From assembly GCA_963757135.1 (NCBI GenBank), contig CAVWQE010000009.1:248001-312000 (forward strand): a DNA stretch of 64,000 bases, given 5' to 3'. The translations under genes were made by a program, and so were the position numbers. Below are positions 46,065-54,324 of this stretch, one piece after another. Under the pieces are notes generated by a model. That model was not told where the DNA came from. It ran no database searches and worked only from the letters and a program-made list of their open reading frames with translations. Within the stretch, counting starts at the first letter, position 1. Each line of letters starts with the position of its first letter. This stretch comes from Gp1-AA145 sp963757135. GTDB lineage: Bacteria > Acidobacteriota > Terriglobia > Terriglobales > Acidobacteriaceae.

Positions 46065-47103
46065 GTGACACTTTTCATTCCTTTCGTTGGGATGAGAACT
46101 GGTGCAGGAACTGGTGCGGAGTTAAGTAGCCGAGGGCCTGATGAGGGCGGACGGTGTTGTAGATTCTTTCCCAGGCCCGCAGCTCGCGATTGAGTTTTTT
46201 CATTTCCAGGGAACACGAGGTGACCTGGTAAAACTCCTCGGTGTGGGTGCGGTTGGCGCGTTCGACGGCTCCGTTCAGTTTGGGGGAGCGGGGCGGCAGC
46301 ACGAACAGATGCAAACCGCGCTGCTGGCAGGCTTGTTCGAACTCAGCGGCAAATTCCGATCCGCCATCCACCTGCACGGCGCGGATGGGAAAGGGCATAC
46401 GGTGCTGCAAAGTTTCGAGGAACTGGGTGGCGGTTTGAGCGGTGGCGCGAGTGTGCGCCTGCACCACATCCCAACGCGAAACCACATCGCGAGCGGTGAA
46501 TTGTTTGAAGACCACGCCGGGAATGGGACGCACGTCCAGGGTATCGACTTCGACCAGGTCGCCGGGCGCCAACACCGCGTACTGCCTGGGTTTGCGCACG
46601 GCGTAGGGACGCGCCCGCAGGGCGCGGCGCGATCCCGGAACTCCCGTACGCGGTGGTTCGACGAGTCGGCCTTGCTGCTTGAGCCGAGTGAGAATGCGGC
46701 CCACCATGGAAACCGAAATCCCCACCTGCTGGCGGCGCAGCAGAACCGCCAATTTGTCTTTCCCCCAACGGGGAAACTGCCACCGCAACGTCAACACCTT
46801 TTCTTCTAAGGGAAAAGCCCACGTCGGCTGACGGCACTGGCCAGGGCGATGGCTGCGTTCCTCCAGCGTAGTCAAATCGTACGGATCATAACGGCCTTGC
46901 CAGCGATAAAACGTCTGCCGGCTGATGCCGAAGTGACGGCAGGTGTGGGCGATGTTATCGCAGCGCCGATAGAAATCCATCCACGAGAGCCGCACTCGAG
47001 CTGCGCGGCTCAGCTCACCCCGATTCCGGCCAGCCGGCCCGATCCCGGCGGTTTCCCCTTCCGAATTTGCATTTTGACACTCTATTCGAGTGTCACTAAT
47101 CAT
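46065..47103. mobile_element. IS481-like insertion sequence
   Basis: About 1.03 kb. GTGACACT (46065-46072) and its complement AGTGTCAC (47089-47096) are candidate ends; a longer repeat is not clear, so the borders are approximate. It carries one transposase gene and lies between the SUF operon promoter and the lipase maturation factor gene. Confidence 0.65.
46075..47103 (-). CDS. IS481-like DDE transposase
   Basis: About 342 residues. An N-terminal helix-turn-helix (HFGISRQTFYRWQGRYDP) is followed by an integrase core with the DDE residues in VEVDTLDV, VQVDGGSEF and NGAVERANRTHTEEF. The C-terminal NTVRPHQALGYLTP is typical of this group. The start is uncertain: ATG 47103 lies slightly outside the candidate inverted repeat, while ATG 46980 would drop part of the HTH. 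The frame is intact, so it may be active. Confidence 0.88.
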   Translation of the reverse strand: MISDTRIECQNANSEGETAGIGPAGRNRGELSRAARVRLSWMDFYRRCDNIAHTCRHFGISRQTFYRWQGRYDPYDLTTLEERSHRPGQCRQPTWAFPLEEKVLTLRWQFPRWGKDKLAVLLRRQQVGISVSMVGRILTRLKQQGRLVEPPRTGVPGSRRALRARPYAVRKPRQYAVLAPGDLVEVDTLDVRPIPGVVFKQFTARDVVSRWDVVQAHTRATAQTATQFLETLQHRMPFPIRAVQVDGGSEFAAEFEQACQQRGLHLFVLPPRSPKLNGAVERANRTHTEEFYQVTSCSLEMKKLNRELRAWERIYNTVRPHQALGYLTPHQFLHQFSSQRKE

Positions 47104-47195
47104 TCTGAACGAGAACAGGCTACGGGCGTGACAACTTGCCCGAGTTCCGAAGATGAAGGCCGGTGGGTCCGGCGGCAAGGCAGATGAATGCATCC

Positions 47196-47201
47196 TATAA
47201 T
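47196..47201 (+). promoter_or_regulatory. -10 box immediately before the lipase maturation factor gene
   Basis: Consensus TATAAT ends eight bases before the GTG start at 47210. A transcript would begin at or next to the start codon, suggesting leaderless translation. There is no good -35 box. Confidence 0.5.
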
Positions 47202-47209
47202 TCGCTACC

Positions 47210-48835
47210 GTGAGTTCGGCCCAGGCATCGGTGATCGGTTGGTTGTTCGACAGCAGACAAGGATTTCGTAACCGCCTGCTGCCACGCTGGCTATTTCTGC
47301 GCGCGCTGGGATTGATCTATTTCTCCGCCTTCTTCTCACTGATTTTTCAAATTCGCGGATTGATCGGGCCTGACGGGATTCTTCCCGCCGGCCCCTATCT
47401 GCAGCAGGTCGCGCAGTCGTTAGGACATCTGCAACGCTTTTGGTACGCGCCAACTCTGCTGTGGCTTTCCAGCAATTCGCACCTGCTGATGGCGCTATGC
47501 TGGGTGGGAATGGCGGCATCGCTGCTGCTCGTCGCTGACATCTGGCCGCGAGGCATGCTGGTCATCTGTTTCATCTGCTTTCTATCATTCATCGGCGCAG
47601 CCCAGGATTTTTCGAGTTACCAGTCGGATGGAATGCTGCTCGAAGCAGGAATTATTTCTCTGTTCTTTGCCCCTCCGGGATTGAGGCCCGGTTTTGGCGC
47701 CGAACATCCGCCTTCGCGAGCCAGCCTATTCTTGCTCCAGTGGGAGTGGTTCCGTATTTATTTCGAATCGGGCGCGGTAAAACTTCTCAGCCATGACGTC
47801 CAGTGGCGCAACTTCACTGCCATGGACGAGTACTACCAGAACGGACCTCTGCCCACGTGGATCGGCTGGTACGCGCAGCATCTGCCACACTGGTTTCACG
47901 CTGGCTCAGTAGTCGCAACGTTTGTGCTGGAACTTGGCATTGTGTGGATGATGTTTCTGCCGCGCCGCTGGCGGATTGTGTGCTTCTTCATCGCCACCAT
48001 CTGGCAAATCGGAGTCATTGCGACCGCGAACTATGCTTTTCTGAATTACATTGTGCTGGCGCTGGGCGTGCTGCTGCTGGACGACAAATTTGTTTCATCT
48101 ATTCTGCCGGTGCGGTGGACAGCGAGCTCTGCCCTGTCCGCAGAAACGCAGAGGTCGCTGGCTGTAGCCGAGCGCAGCGTACCGGCCGCGACAGAGCCCG
48201 CAAGAACGAGGATTCGAAGACACTGGCAAGCGATCAAGCTGGCCGTCAGCGCCGTCCTGCTGACCTGGGTTCTTTACGCGACGACAGCCGAGTTGATATG
48301 GATGTTCGCGAGGATACCACTGCCGACTTCGCCGGTGGTTGCACTGGAGCCATTCCGTATTGCGAATCAGTACGGATTGTTCGCCGTGATGACACGTGGA
48401 CGTTATGAAATCGAATTTCAGGGCTCAGACGATGGCATAAGCTGGACTCCGTATATTTTCCGGTACAAGCCGCAGGCGCTGAATGAAGCGCCACGGATCT
48501 ATGCGCCGTACCAGCCACGCTTCGACTGGAACTTGTGGTTTGCGTCCCTCGGCTCGTGGCGGGAGTATCCGCTGGTGACGAACACGGAAGAGCGACTGCT
48601 CACGAATGACAAAGACGTGCTCGCGTTGTTTGCAGGCAATCCGTTTCCGAACAAACCTCCACGGCAGGTGCGAGCGGTGTTGTGGCAGTACTGGTTTACG
48701 TCGATGCCGGAAAAGCGCGCGACCGGAAACTGGTGGCGGCGGCAACTGCTTGGCTTGTACGCACCGGCGCTGGAGCGTGCTCCGGACGGCAGCATCCAAG
48801 TAACGGAGTGGCCGACGTTGGGACCGCGGGAGTGA
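47210..48835 (+). CDS. Lipase maturation factor family membrane protein
   Basis: 541 residues with about eight hydrophobic segments, then a soluble C-terminus. RIYFESGAVKLLSHDVQWRN and TAMDEYYQNGPLPTWIGWY are hallmarks of LMF1-like proteins (DUF1222), and the C-terminal WFASLGSWREYPLV is typical. In animals LMF1 helps lipases fold in the ER; the bacterial role is unknown. There is no ribosome site, only a TATAAT box just upstream of the GTG. Confidence 0.9.
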   Translation: MSSAQASVIGWLFDSRQGFRNRLLPRWLFLRALGLIYFSAFFSLIFQIRGLIGPDGILPAGPYLQQVAQSLGHLQRFWYAPTLLWLSSNSHLLMALCWVGMAASLLLVADIWPRGMLVICFICFLSFIGAAQDFSSYQSDGMLLEAGIISLFFAPPGLRPGFGAEHPPSRASLFLLQWEWFRIYFESGAVKLLSHDVQWRNFTAMDEYYQNGPLPTWIGWYAQHLPHWFHAGSVVATFVLELGIVWMMFLPRRWRIVCFFIATIWQIGVIATANYAFLNYIVLALGVLLLDDKFVSSILPVRWTASSALSAETQRSLAVAERSVPAATEPARTRIRRHWQAIKLAVSAVLLTWVLYATTAELIWMFARIPLPTSPVVALEPFRIANQYGLFAVMTRGRYEIEFQGSDDGISWTPYIFRYKPQALNEAPRIYAPYQPRFDWNLWFASLGSWREYPLVTNTEERLLTNDKDVLALFAGNPFPNKPPRQVRAVLWQYWFTSMPEKRATGNWWRRQLLGLYAPALERAPDGSIQVTEWPTLGPRE

Positions 48836-48879
48836 AGCAAAGATTTGGGGAATTGGGGAATTCAGGATCGGCTGTCGAA

Positions 48880-50298
48880 ATGAAGGCACAGTCCAAACGC
48901 GCATGCGTAATCGGTGCGGGGCCAAATGGGTTGGCGGCGGCCATCGTGCTGGCGCAAGCCGGCGTGCGTGTGGATGTGCTCGAAGCTGAGGCAACCGCGG
49001 GCGGCGGCGTGCGGACCATGGAGCTCACGCTGCCAGGATTTCATCACGATTTCGGATCGGCGGTATATCCCTTGGGCGTTGGTTCGCCATTCTTCTCTTC
49101 TCTGCCGCTTCGCGATCACGGGCTCGAATGGATTCATTCGCCTGCGCCGTTGGCTCATCCGCTCGACGACGGAACAGCAGTAGTTCTGGAACAGAATCTT
49201 GCAAGCGCGAGAACCGTGCTGGGGGTGGACGGCAAGGCCTGGTGCAATATGGTGCAGCCGTTTGTCGAACATTGGGATGAATTTGCACCCGGGGTATTGC
49301 GTGCAATCGTTTCAATGCCGAAGCATCCACTGCTGCTGGCGCGGTTCGGTTTGAAAGCGCTCTTCCCTGCGAGTGCGATCGTGAAGAGGTTCAATAGCGA
49401 ACGAACACGAGCGCTGTTTGCCGGTATGGCGGCACATTCATTTCTCAAGCTTACTGACCTGTTGTCTGGAGCGTTCGGCATGATGATGGTGATTCCCGCG
49501 CACGCCGTGGGCTGGCCCATCGCACGCGGCGGCGCGCAGTCGCTGGCGAACGCGTTATGCGGATATCTTTCCTCGCTGGGCGGAGTGGTGAAAACTTCTG
49601 TTCGGGTGCAGAGCCTGAGTCAGCTTGACGAGTATGATCTTAAAATTTTCGATGTAACGCCGCTGCAGTTGCTAAAGATCGCTGGATCGCGTCTGTCCGA
49701 GAGCTACAAGCGCAAGCTCGGGGACTTCCAATACGGCCCCGCGGCGTTCAAAGTCGACTATGCATTGAGCGAGCCGATTCCCTGGAAAGCGAAGGACTGT
49801 GCGCGGGCCGCGACCGTGCATGTTGCGGGAAGTTACGAAGAAATTGCGGCGTCAGAGGCTGCAATGCGAGATGGGCAGAATGCAGAGAAGCCATTCGTGT
49901 TGCTGGTGCAGCCGAGTTTGTTTGACGCTACGCGCGCGCCCGAAGGCAAGCACACGGCTTGGGCTTACTGCCATGTGCCGAACAGGTCGAAGGTGGATAT
50001 GCTGGGGCGAATTGAAAATCAGATCGAGCGCTTCGCACCTGGATTTCGCGAATGTGTAATCGCGCGTCGGGTTTTCGCACCCGGTGACCTCGAGAACCTA
50101 GACGCGAACTTGGTCGGCGGCGACATCAGCGGGGGAGCGATGGGGATGCAGCAATTTCTGTTTCGTCCAACCTGGCGCGGTTACGCGACCTCGGCCAAAG
50201 ACATCTACATATGTTCGTCATCAACTCCTCCCGGCGGCGGCGTGCATGGCATGTGCGGATATCATGCGGCGAAGTTGGCGCTGAGAAGAATGGAGTAA
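48880..50298 (+). CDS. FAD-dependent oxidoreductase (phytoene desaturase/PYROXD2-like)
   Basis: About 472 residues. The dinucleotide-binding motif VIGAGPNGLAAAIVLAQAG opens the protein at residue ~9, and the C-terminal FAD motif SSSTPPGGGVHGMCGYHAA is also clear. These carotenoid-desaturase-like flavoproteins have varied or unknown substrates. The ATG 48880 gives a normal N-terminus; the longer frame to 48682 overlaps the previous gene. Confidence 0.88.
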   Translation: MKAQSKRACVIGAGPNGLAAAIVLAQAGVRVDVLEAEATAGGGVRTMELTLPGFHHDFGSAVYPLGVGSPFFSSLPLRDHGLEWIHSPAPLAHPLDDGTAVVLEQNLASARTVLGVDGKAWCNMVQPFVEHWDEFAPGVLRAIVSMPKHPLLLARFGLKALFPASAIVKRFNSERTRALFAGMAAHSFLKLTDLLSGAFGMMMVIPAHAVGWPIARGGAQSLANALCGYLSSLGGVVKTSVRVQSLSQLDEYDLKIFDVTPLQLLKIAGSRLSESYKRKLGDFQYGPAAFKVDYALSEPIPWKAKDCARAATVHVAGSYEEIAASEAAMRDGQNAEKPFVLLVQPSLFDATRAPEGKHTAWAYCHVPNRSKVDMLGRIENQIERFAPGFRECVIARRVFAPGDLENLDANLVGGDISGGAMGMQQFLFRPTWRGYATSAKDIYICSSSTPPGGGVHGMCGYHAAKLALRRME

Positions 50299-50302
50299 GA
50301 CA

Positions 50303-50560
50303 ATGGCGCGGGGATGGGAAAGCAAATCCGTCGAGCAGCAGCAGGAAGAGGCTAGTTCGAATACAGCAAGAGGCCCGCGCCTGACTCCGGAGCAAACTGC
50401 TGAGCAGCAGCGGCGGCGTGGTCTGGAGCTCTCACGAATTCGTATCGCGCAACAGTTAGAAACAGCGACGAACCCGAGGCATCGCCAGATGCTGGAAGCA
50501 GCGCTGAAGGAATTGGAAAAGCAGCTTTCCCATATCCAACCCGATCCTAAAAGCCTTTAA
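50303..50560 (+). CDS. Small hydrophilic protein of unknown function
   Basis: 85 residues, charged and helical (SRIRIAQQLETATN, LEAALKELEKQL), likely a coiled coil. It starts five bases after the FAD oxidoreductase stop with GGAG upstream, so it is in the same operon. Its last codons and the TAA stop (CTTTAACCGCGAAGG) come from a dispersed repeat that begins here. No known domain. Confidence 0.72.
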   Translation: MARGWESKSVEQQQEEASSNTARGPRLTPEQTAEQQRRRGLELSRIRIAQQLETATNPRHRQMLEAALKELEKQLSHIQPDPKSL

Positions 50561-50650
50561 CCGCGAAGGACGCAAAGTTCGCAGAGCAGAGCAGGGCCGG
50601 GCCGGACGGGAAATGTCGCGCAATAGGAAGTGGAATCGAAAGAAAGTAAA

Positions 50651-51862
50651 ATGAGTTGCATGAAGAAGTTTTGGGACAATGCGGGGGCGGGGCGGAGCGA
50701 AGGCTCGCCGGACGGGAGTGTCCGATCCCCACCCGCCGTTATTCCTTCGTCTGTGCATATCGGATCGGTGACCATATCTCCGGCCACGGTGCTCGCGCCC
50801 ATGGCGGGCGTCACGGACACGGTTTTCCGGAGATTCATCCGCAATCTCGGCGGATGCGGGCTGATCATGACCGAGTTCACCTCGGCCGACGGAGTGCTTC
50901 GCGCCAAAGATCAGAAGGCGAAGCGGTATCTCCATTTTTACGAAGACGAGCATCCGATTTCGGCGCAGCTATTTGGCAGCGATCCGCAGGTGATGGCGGA
51001 GGCTGCGCGCATCGTTGAGGGTCTTGGATTCGATCTGGTCGATTTAAACCTGGGATGTCCGGCGAAGAAAGTTGTGAAGTGCAACGGCGGATCGGGATTG
51101 TTGCGCGATCTGCCACGCATCGGCGGAATTTTCGAGGCGGTACGGAAAGCTGTCACGATTCCCTTCACCGTGAAATTTCGCGCGGGATGGAATGACGAGG
51201 AAATCGTCTGCGTGGAACTGGCCAGGATGGCAGAAGACTGCGGCTTGTCGGCGGTGGCGCTTCATGCACGCACGCGCGAGCAGGGTTATAGCGGCAATGC
51301 CCGCTGGGAATGGATCGCGGCGGTGAAGGATGCCGTGAAGATTCCGGTGATCGGCAACGGCGACATTCGCAGTCCGGAAGACGCGTGCGCGATGGTTGCG
51401 GCGACGGGATGTGATGCGGTAATGATCGGACGGACCGCGCCGGCCAATCCCTGGATCTTCAGGCAGATTGGGCAGTATTGTGAAATGTCAACATCCCCAC
51501 CCTCTCCAAAGAACGCAGAAGGGCGGGGCACCCCGGATTATGTGGAAACGGGCGTTCTTGCTTGTGTGGGGACGGGCATTCTTGCCGGTCCGGTCGAGCG
51601 AAGCTCGACAATTGCCTTTTATGATGAGCCCTCAGAAGTAGACCGCTACCAGATGATCCGAACGTATTTTCGGATGCTGATTGAAGAAGAATTGCCAGAT
51701 GCCACGGGCAAAATGAAGCAGTTCGCGTCATGGTTTACGCATGGAGTGCCGGGCGGGGCGGCGTTGCGGAAGGCTATCTACGATTCGAAAACGGCGCCCG
51801 ACATTCTGACTCGAGTGGAAGAGTTTTTCGAGGCAAGGCTGGCTGCCACTGTCACTGCATAG
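50651..51862 (+). CDS. dusB: tRNA-dihydrouridine synthase, DusB type, with repeat-derived insertions
   Basis: FMN enzyme that reduces uridine to dihydrouridine in tRNA. LAPMAGVTD, DLNLGCPAKKVVKCNGGS (with the catalytic Cys as C in LGCP), ALHARTREQGY, VIGNGDI and GCDAVMIGRTAPANPW are all intact. At 403 residues it is 60-80 longer than usual. The extra length is a segment at residues ~14-26 and another at ~282-320, both copies of palindromic repeats read in frame. Start ATG 50651 or ATG 50660; no strong ribosome site. Confidence 0.92.
   Translation: MSCMKKFWDNAGAGRSEGSPDGSVRSPPAVIPSSVHIGSVTISPATVLAPMAGVTDTVFRRFIRNLGGCGLIMTEFTSADGVLRAKDQKAKRYLHFYEDEHPISAQLFGSDPQVMAEAARIVEGLGFDLVDLNLGCPAKKVVKCNGGSGLLRDLPRIGGIFEAVRKAVTIPFTVKFRAGWNDEEIVCVELARMAEDCGLSAVALHARTREQGYSGNARWEWIAAVKDAVKIPVIGNGDIRSPEDACAMVAATGCDAVMIGRTAPANPWIFRQIGQYCEMSTSPPSPKNAEGRGTPDYVETGVLACVGTGILAGPVERSSTIAFYDEPSEVDRYQMIRTYFRMLIEEELPDATGKMKQFASWFTHGVPGGAALRKAIYDSKTAPDILTRVEEFFEARLAATVTA
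50691..50727. repeat. Palindromic element inside the N-terminus of dusB
   Basis: GGCGGAGCGAAGGCTCGCC then GGACGGGAGTGTCC and a GATCCCCACCCG tail: the same two-part layout as copies A and B, more diverged. It is translated as GRSEGSPDGSVRSPP, not expected in DusB. Confidence 0.65.
51498..51609. repeat. Composite repeat insertion inside dusB
   Basis: From left to right: a copy of the sufBC-type hairpin (51498-51533); a 24-base tandem duplication (51542-51565 and 51566-51589), translated VETGVLAC-VGTGILAG; the GGACGGGCA/TGCCGGTCC hairpin (51570-51591); and a perfect 7-bp hairpin GTCGAGC/GCTCGAC (51593-51609). Read backwards, the last part matches copies A and B in order. All of it stays in frame. 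Confidence 0.85.
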
Positions 51863-51864
51863 AG

Positions 51865-52698
51865 TTATGTCGCTTTCGCGACAATTTTCCCGCGTTCATC
51901 TTTTTCCAGATGCGTCCACGAGATTTTCGGATCGTGGGTAAACATGGTTAGCCAGTTCTCAGGAACGGCGCGAGCGTAATAACGCTTCCGGCTTTCGACG
52001 CTTTCGACGGGATAAAGATCGAAGGCCATCACCCAGTTCAGGTCGAGATGCGCTGACGTCGGGATAAGGTCAGAGATGTAGCAGGCGGTCTGGCCTCCGC
52101 TCTGAACAACGATCGCCTGAAGGTCGCGTGTGTGTCCGGGAAAGACTTCGACGCGGATGCCCGGCAAAATCTCCTGATTGCCGCGCAGCAGCTTCATCTG
52201 CCCGCTCTCGACCAGTGGATCGTAATTCTCGTTGAAGTAGCTGACGCTGTCACGCTGGTTTTCGTGTGCGTGCTTCCACTCTCCTTCCTGGGCGTAATAA
52301 GTGGCCCGAGGAAATGCCGGCTTGATGATGCCGTTTTCCCGAATCGTGTTCCAGCCACAGTGGTCGAAGTGCAGGTGAGAGTTGATAACGATATCGATCT
52401 GGTCGGGAGCGAGGCCGGCAGCGCTCAGATTATCGAGCAACTCAGCGGGCTGGCCAAAGATCTGCGCCATCTTTTCAGGAAGCTTGTTGCCGATTCCAGT
52501 TTCAATCAGGATGTTCTTGTCGCCGGACTGCACCAGGACCGAATTCAGGCCGGTAGGAACGAGATTCTTCTCGTTGGGCGTCACCTTCCTGGACCACAGT
52601 GTTTTGGGAATAACTCCAAAAAAGGCTCCGCCGTCGAGGTAATAGATGCCGTCAGAAAGGACGGTAAGTTCGAAGTCGCCGATGGTGGCGCGTTGCAT
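51865..52698 (-). CDS. MBL-fold metallo-hydrolase
   Basis: 277 residues. The zinc motif HLHFDHCGW is complete, the later zinc ligands are in GHTRD and SDLIP, and the final His lies in FTHDPKI, the pattern of lactonase-like hydrolases of the metallo-beta-lactamase fold (AttM/AiiA relatives). It could open lactone rings or hydrolyse another ester. It is convergent with dusB, with a two-base gap. Confidence 0.9.
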   Translation of the reverse strand: MQRATIGDFELTVLSDGIYYLDGGAFFGVIPKTLWSRKVTPNEKNLVPTGLNSVLVQSGDKNILIETGIGNKLPEKMAQIFGQPAELLDNLSAAGLAPDQIDIVINSHLHFDHCGWNTIRENGIIKPAFPRATYYAQEGEWKHAHENQRDSVSYFNENYDPLVESGQMKLLRGNQEILPGIRVEVFPGHTRDLQAIVVQSGGQTACYISDLIPTSAHLDLNWVMAFDLYPVESVESRKRYYARAVPENWLTMFTHDPKISWTHLEKDERGKIVAKAT

Positions 52699-52877
52699 TC
52701 TCTTCCGATTGTAGCGGTTGCGGGGCGAAGTCCAAGGCGAGAAAAGCTTTTAACCGCGAAGGACGCAAAGGTCGCGAAGGAAACACGCCGTTGTCGGTCG
52801 ATTTGATTTTCTCCGCTCTTAGCGGTTAAAAGCTTTGGGGCCGTTTTTCACATGCTAAAATCAAAATACAACCCACG
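52699..52877. repeat. Intergenic repeats between the MBL gene and the zinc-ribbon gene
   Basis: AAAAGCTTTTAACCGCGAAGGACGCAAAGG-type repeat at 52742-52770 and a reversed AGCGGTTAAAAGCTTTGGGG copy at 52823-52842. The two can pair with each other through CTTTTAACCGC. No gene seen. Confidence 0.7.
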
Positions 52878-53996
52878 ATGTCTCCAGAAATAGAGCACCT
52901 AATCTCACTGCAGGGCACCGACCGCGAAATCCAGCGGCTGCGTGCGGAAATCGCCGAACTTCCCAAACGAGTAGCCGTAATCGAAGAAAAGCTGGCCGGC
53001 ACGAAGGCTGCGCTGGAAAAGGCAAAGGCGACTGCCAAAGCTGACGACGCGGCGAAGAAGAAATATGAGACGGCAATTACCGATCTGCGCGGCAAAATTT
53101 CAAAGTACCGCGACCAGTCTCTGGAAGTGAAAACCAACGACCAGTATAAGGCGCTGATGCACGAGATCCAGTTCGCGGAAAAGGAAATTGGCGCAAACGA
53201 AGACAAGATTCTCGAGCTGATGTTGAACTCGGAAGCGCGCGAGAAAGAAGTCAAGGCTGCCGAAGCCGAACTCAAAGAAGAAACGGCTGAAATCGAAAAA
53301 GAGAAGGCCTCCGCGCGCGAACGCACGGCGAAAGACGAAAAAGAATTGGCGGAGTGGACGGCAAAGCGGGATACAGCGCGAGGAGCGCTGGATGAAAACT
53401 TGTTGCGGCACTATGATCGCGTGTCGAAATTCCGGGGATCAGGGCTGGCCGAGGTACGGGACCAGAAATGCACAGGATGCTCGGTGATGATGCGTCCGCA
53501 GATTTATAACGAAGTCCGCGGCGGCAAGCTGATTTTTTGCGATTCGTGCCAGCGCATTCTTTATTACGATCCTTCCAAAGAGGTTGCGGAAGAAGTCGCA
53601 GCCGAAAAGGTGTCGCGGCGGCGGGCGCATCCCAAGATTGACGCTAGCCATGCCTGGTATTACCGTGCCGAATTCAGCGAAATCGGCGAAGTTTTTCTTA
53701 ACTTCTCTAACACTGACGGGATGGCTACCCGACACGTGTACGACGCCGCTACCGGACGCAAACTCGGCGACACGCTGGTGCGCGAAGGCGGCTACCGGCA
53801 GGCGTTTCCCGAAGACATCACTGACGCCATTCGCCTGAATGGCAACTGGAGCGATGACGAAGTGGAAGAGTGGGGCGAGGAGTTGCCGAGCGCCGTCCTG
53901 GACCTTCTGCAACGCGACCTGCAACTGGCGCGGGTCGAGATGGCCGCCCACCACGGAAAAGAAGGGGCGCATGCTCCGAGCAGCGTGGCCAGCTGA
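52878..53996 (+). CDS. Coiled-coil C4 zinc-ribbon protein with extra C-terminal domain
   Basis: 372 residues. Residues ~1-180 form a long coiled coil and ~195-235 a C4 zinc ribbon: CTGC and CDSC 22 residues apart, as in the CdsZ/YbgI-adjacent C4-type family, whose members are usually ~240 residues. Here an additional ~130-residue domain (YYRAEFSEIGEVFLNFSNTD, VYDAATGRKLGD) follows that I do not recognise. The function of the family is poorly known; its coiled-coil/zinc-ribbon layout suggests protein or nucleic acid contacts. Confidence 0.8.
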   Translation: MSPEIEHLISLQGTDREIQRLRAEIAELPKRVAVIEEKLAGTKAALEKAKATAKADDAAKKKYETAITDLRGKISKYRDQSLEVKTNDQYKALMHEIQFAEKEIGANEDKILELMLNSEAREKEVKAAEAELKEETAEIEKEKASARERTAKDEKELAEWTAKRDTARGALDENLLRHYDRVSKFRGSGLAEVRDQKCTGCSVMMRPQIYNEVRGGKLIFCDSCQRILYYDPSKEVAEEVAAEKVSRRRAHPKIDASHAWYYRAEFSEIGEVFLNFSNTDGMATRHVYDAATGRKLGDTLVREGGYRQAFPEDITDAIRLNGNWSDDEVEEWGEELPSAVLDLLQRDLQLARVEMAAHHGKEGAHAPSSVAS

Positions 53997-54006
53997 GAGA
54001 CTTCCG

Positions 54007-54249
54007 CTAGCTGGATCCACTTTCCCATCGAAATCGCATGCGACGCCACCAAGCTTCCGCCTTTCTCGACACTTTCGGAAAGCGGTCGCGAAGCTTGGTC
54101 ATCAGTCGCCTCGCCCAGACATATTCTCGCGACAGAACGATCAAACCCAGCACCAGCAGCGGTGTTCCCGGCAGCAGCGGCAGAAACAGGCCTGCCGCTC
54201 CTAGCACGACCAACACCCACCCGATCAGTTGAGAGGCGAGTTTCTTCAC
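54007..54249 (-). CDS. Small PGPGW-like membrane protein
   Basis: 80 residues with two hydrophobic helices around LPLLPGTPLLVLGLIVLS and EYVWARRLMTKLRDR, as in the PGPGW family of small inner-membrane proteins, followed by a basic tail. Function unknown. It is divergent from rlmI and convergent with the zinc-ribbon gene. Confidence 0.75.
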   Translation of the reverse strand: MKKLASQLIGWVLVVLGAAGLFLPLLPGTPLLVLGLIVLSREYVWARRLMTKLRDRFPKVSRKAEAWWRRMRFRWESGSS

Positions 54250-54324
54250 GGTTTATGTATTGGATGCAGAGGCGCCTCATCTGCGCCGCTCGTCACCGGG
54301 TGCAGTGAGTTCGGCCGCTATAAC

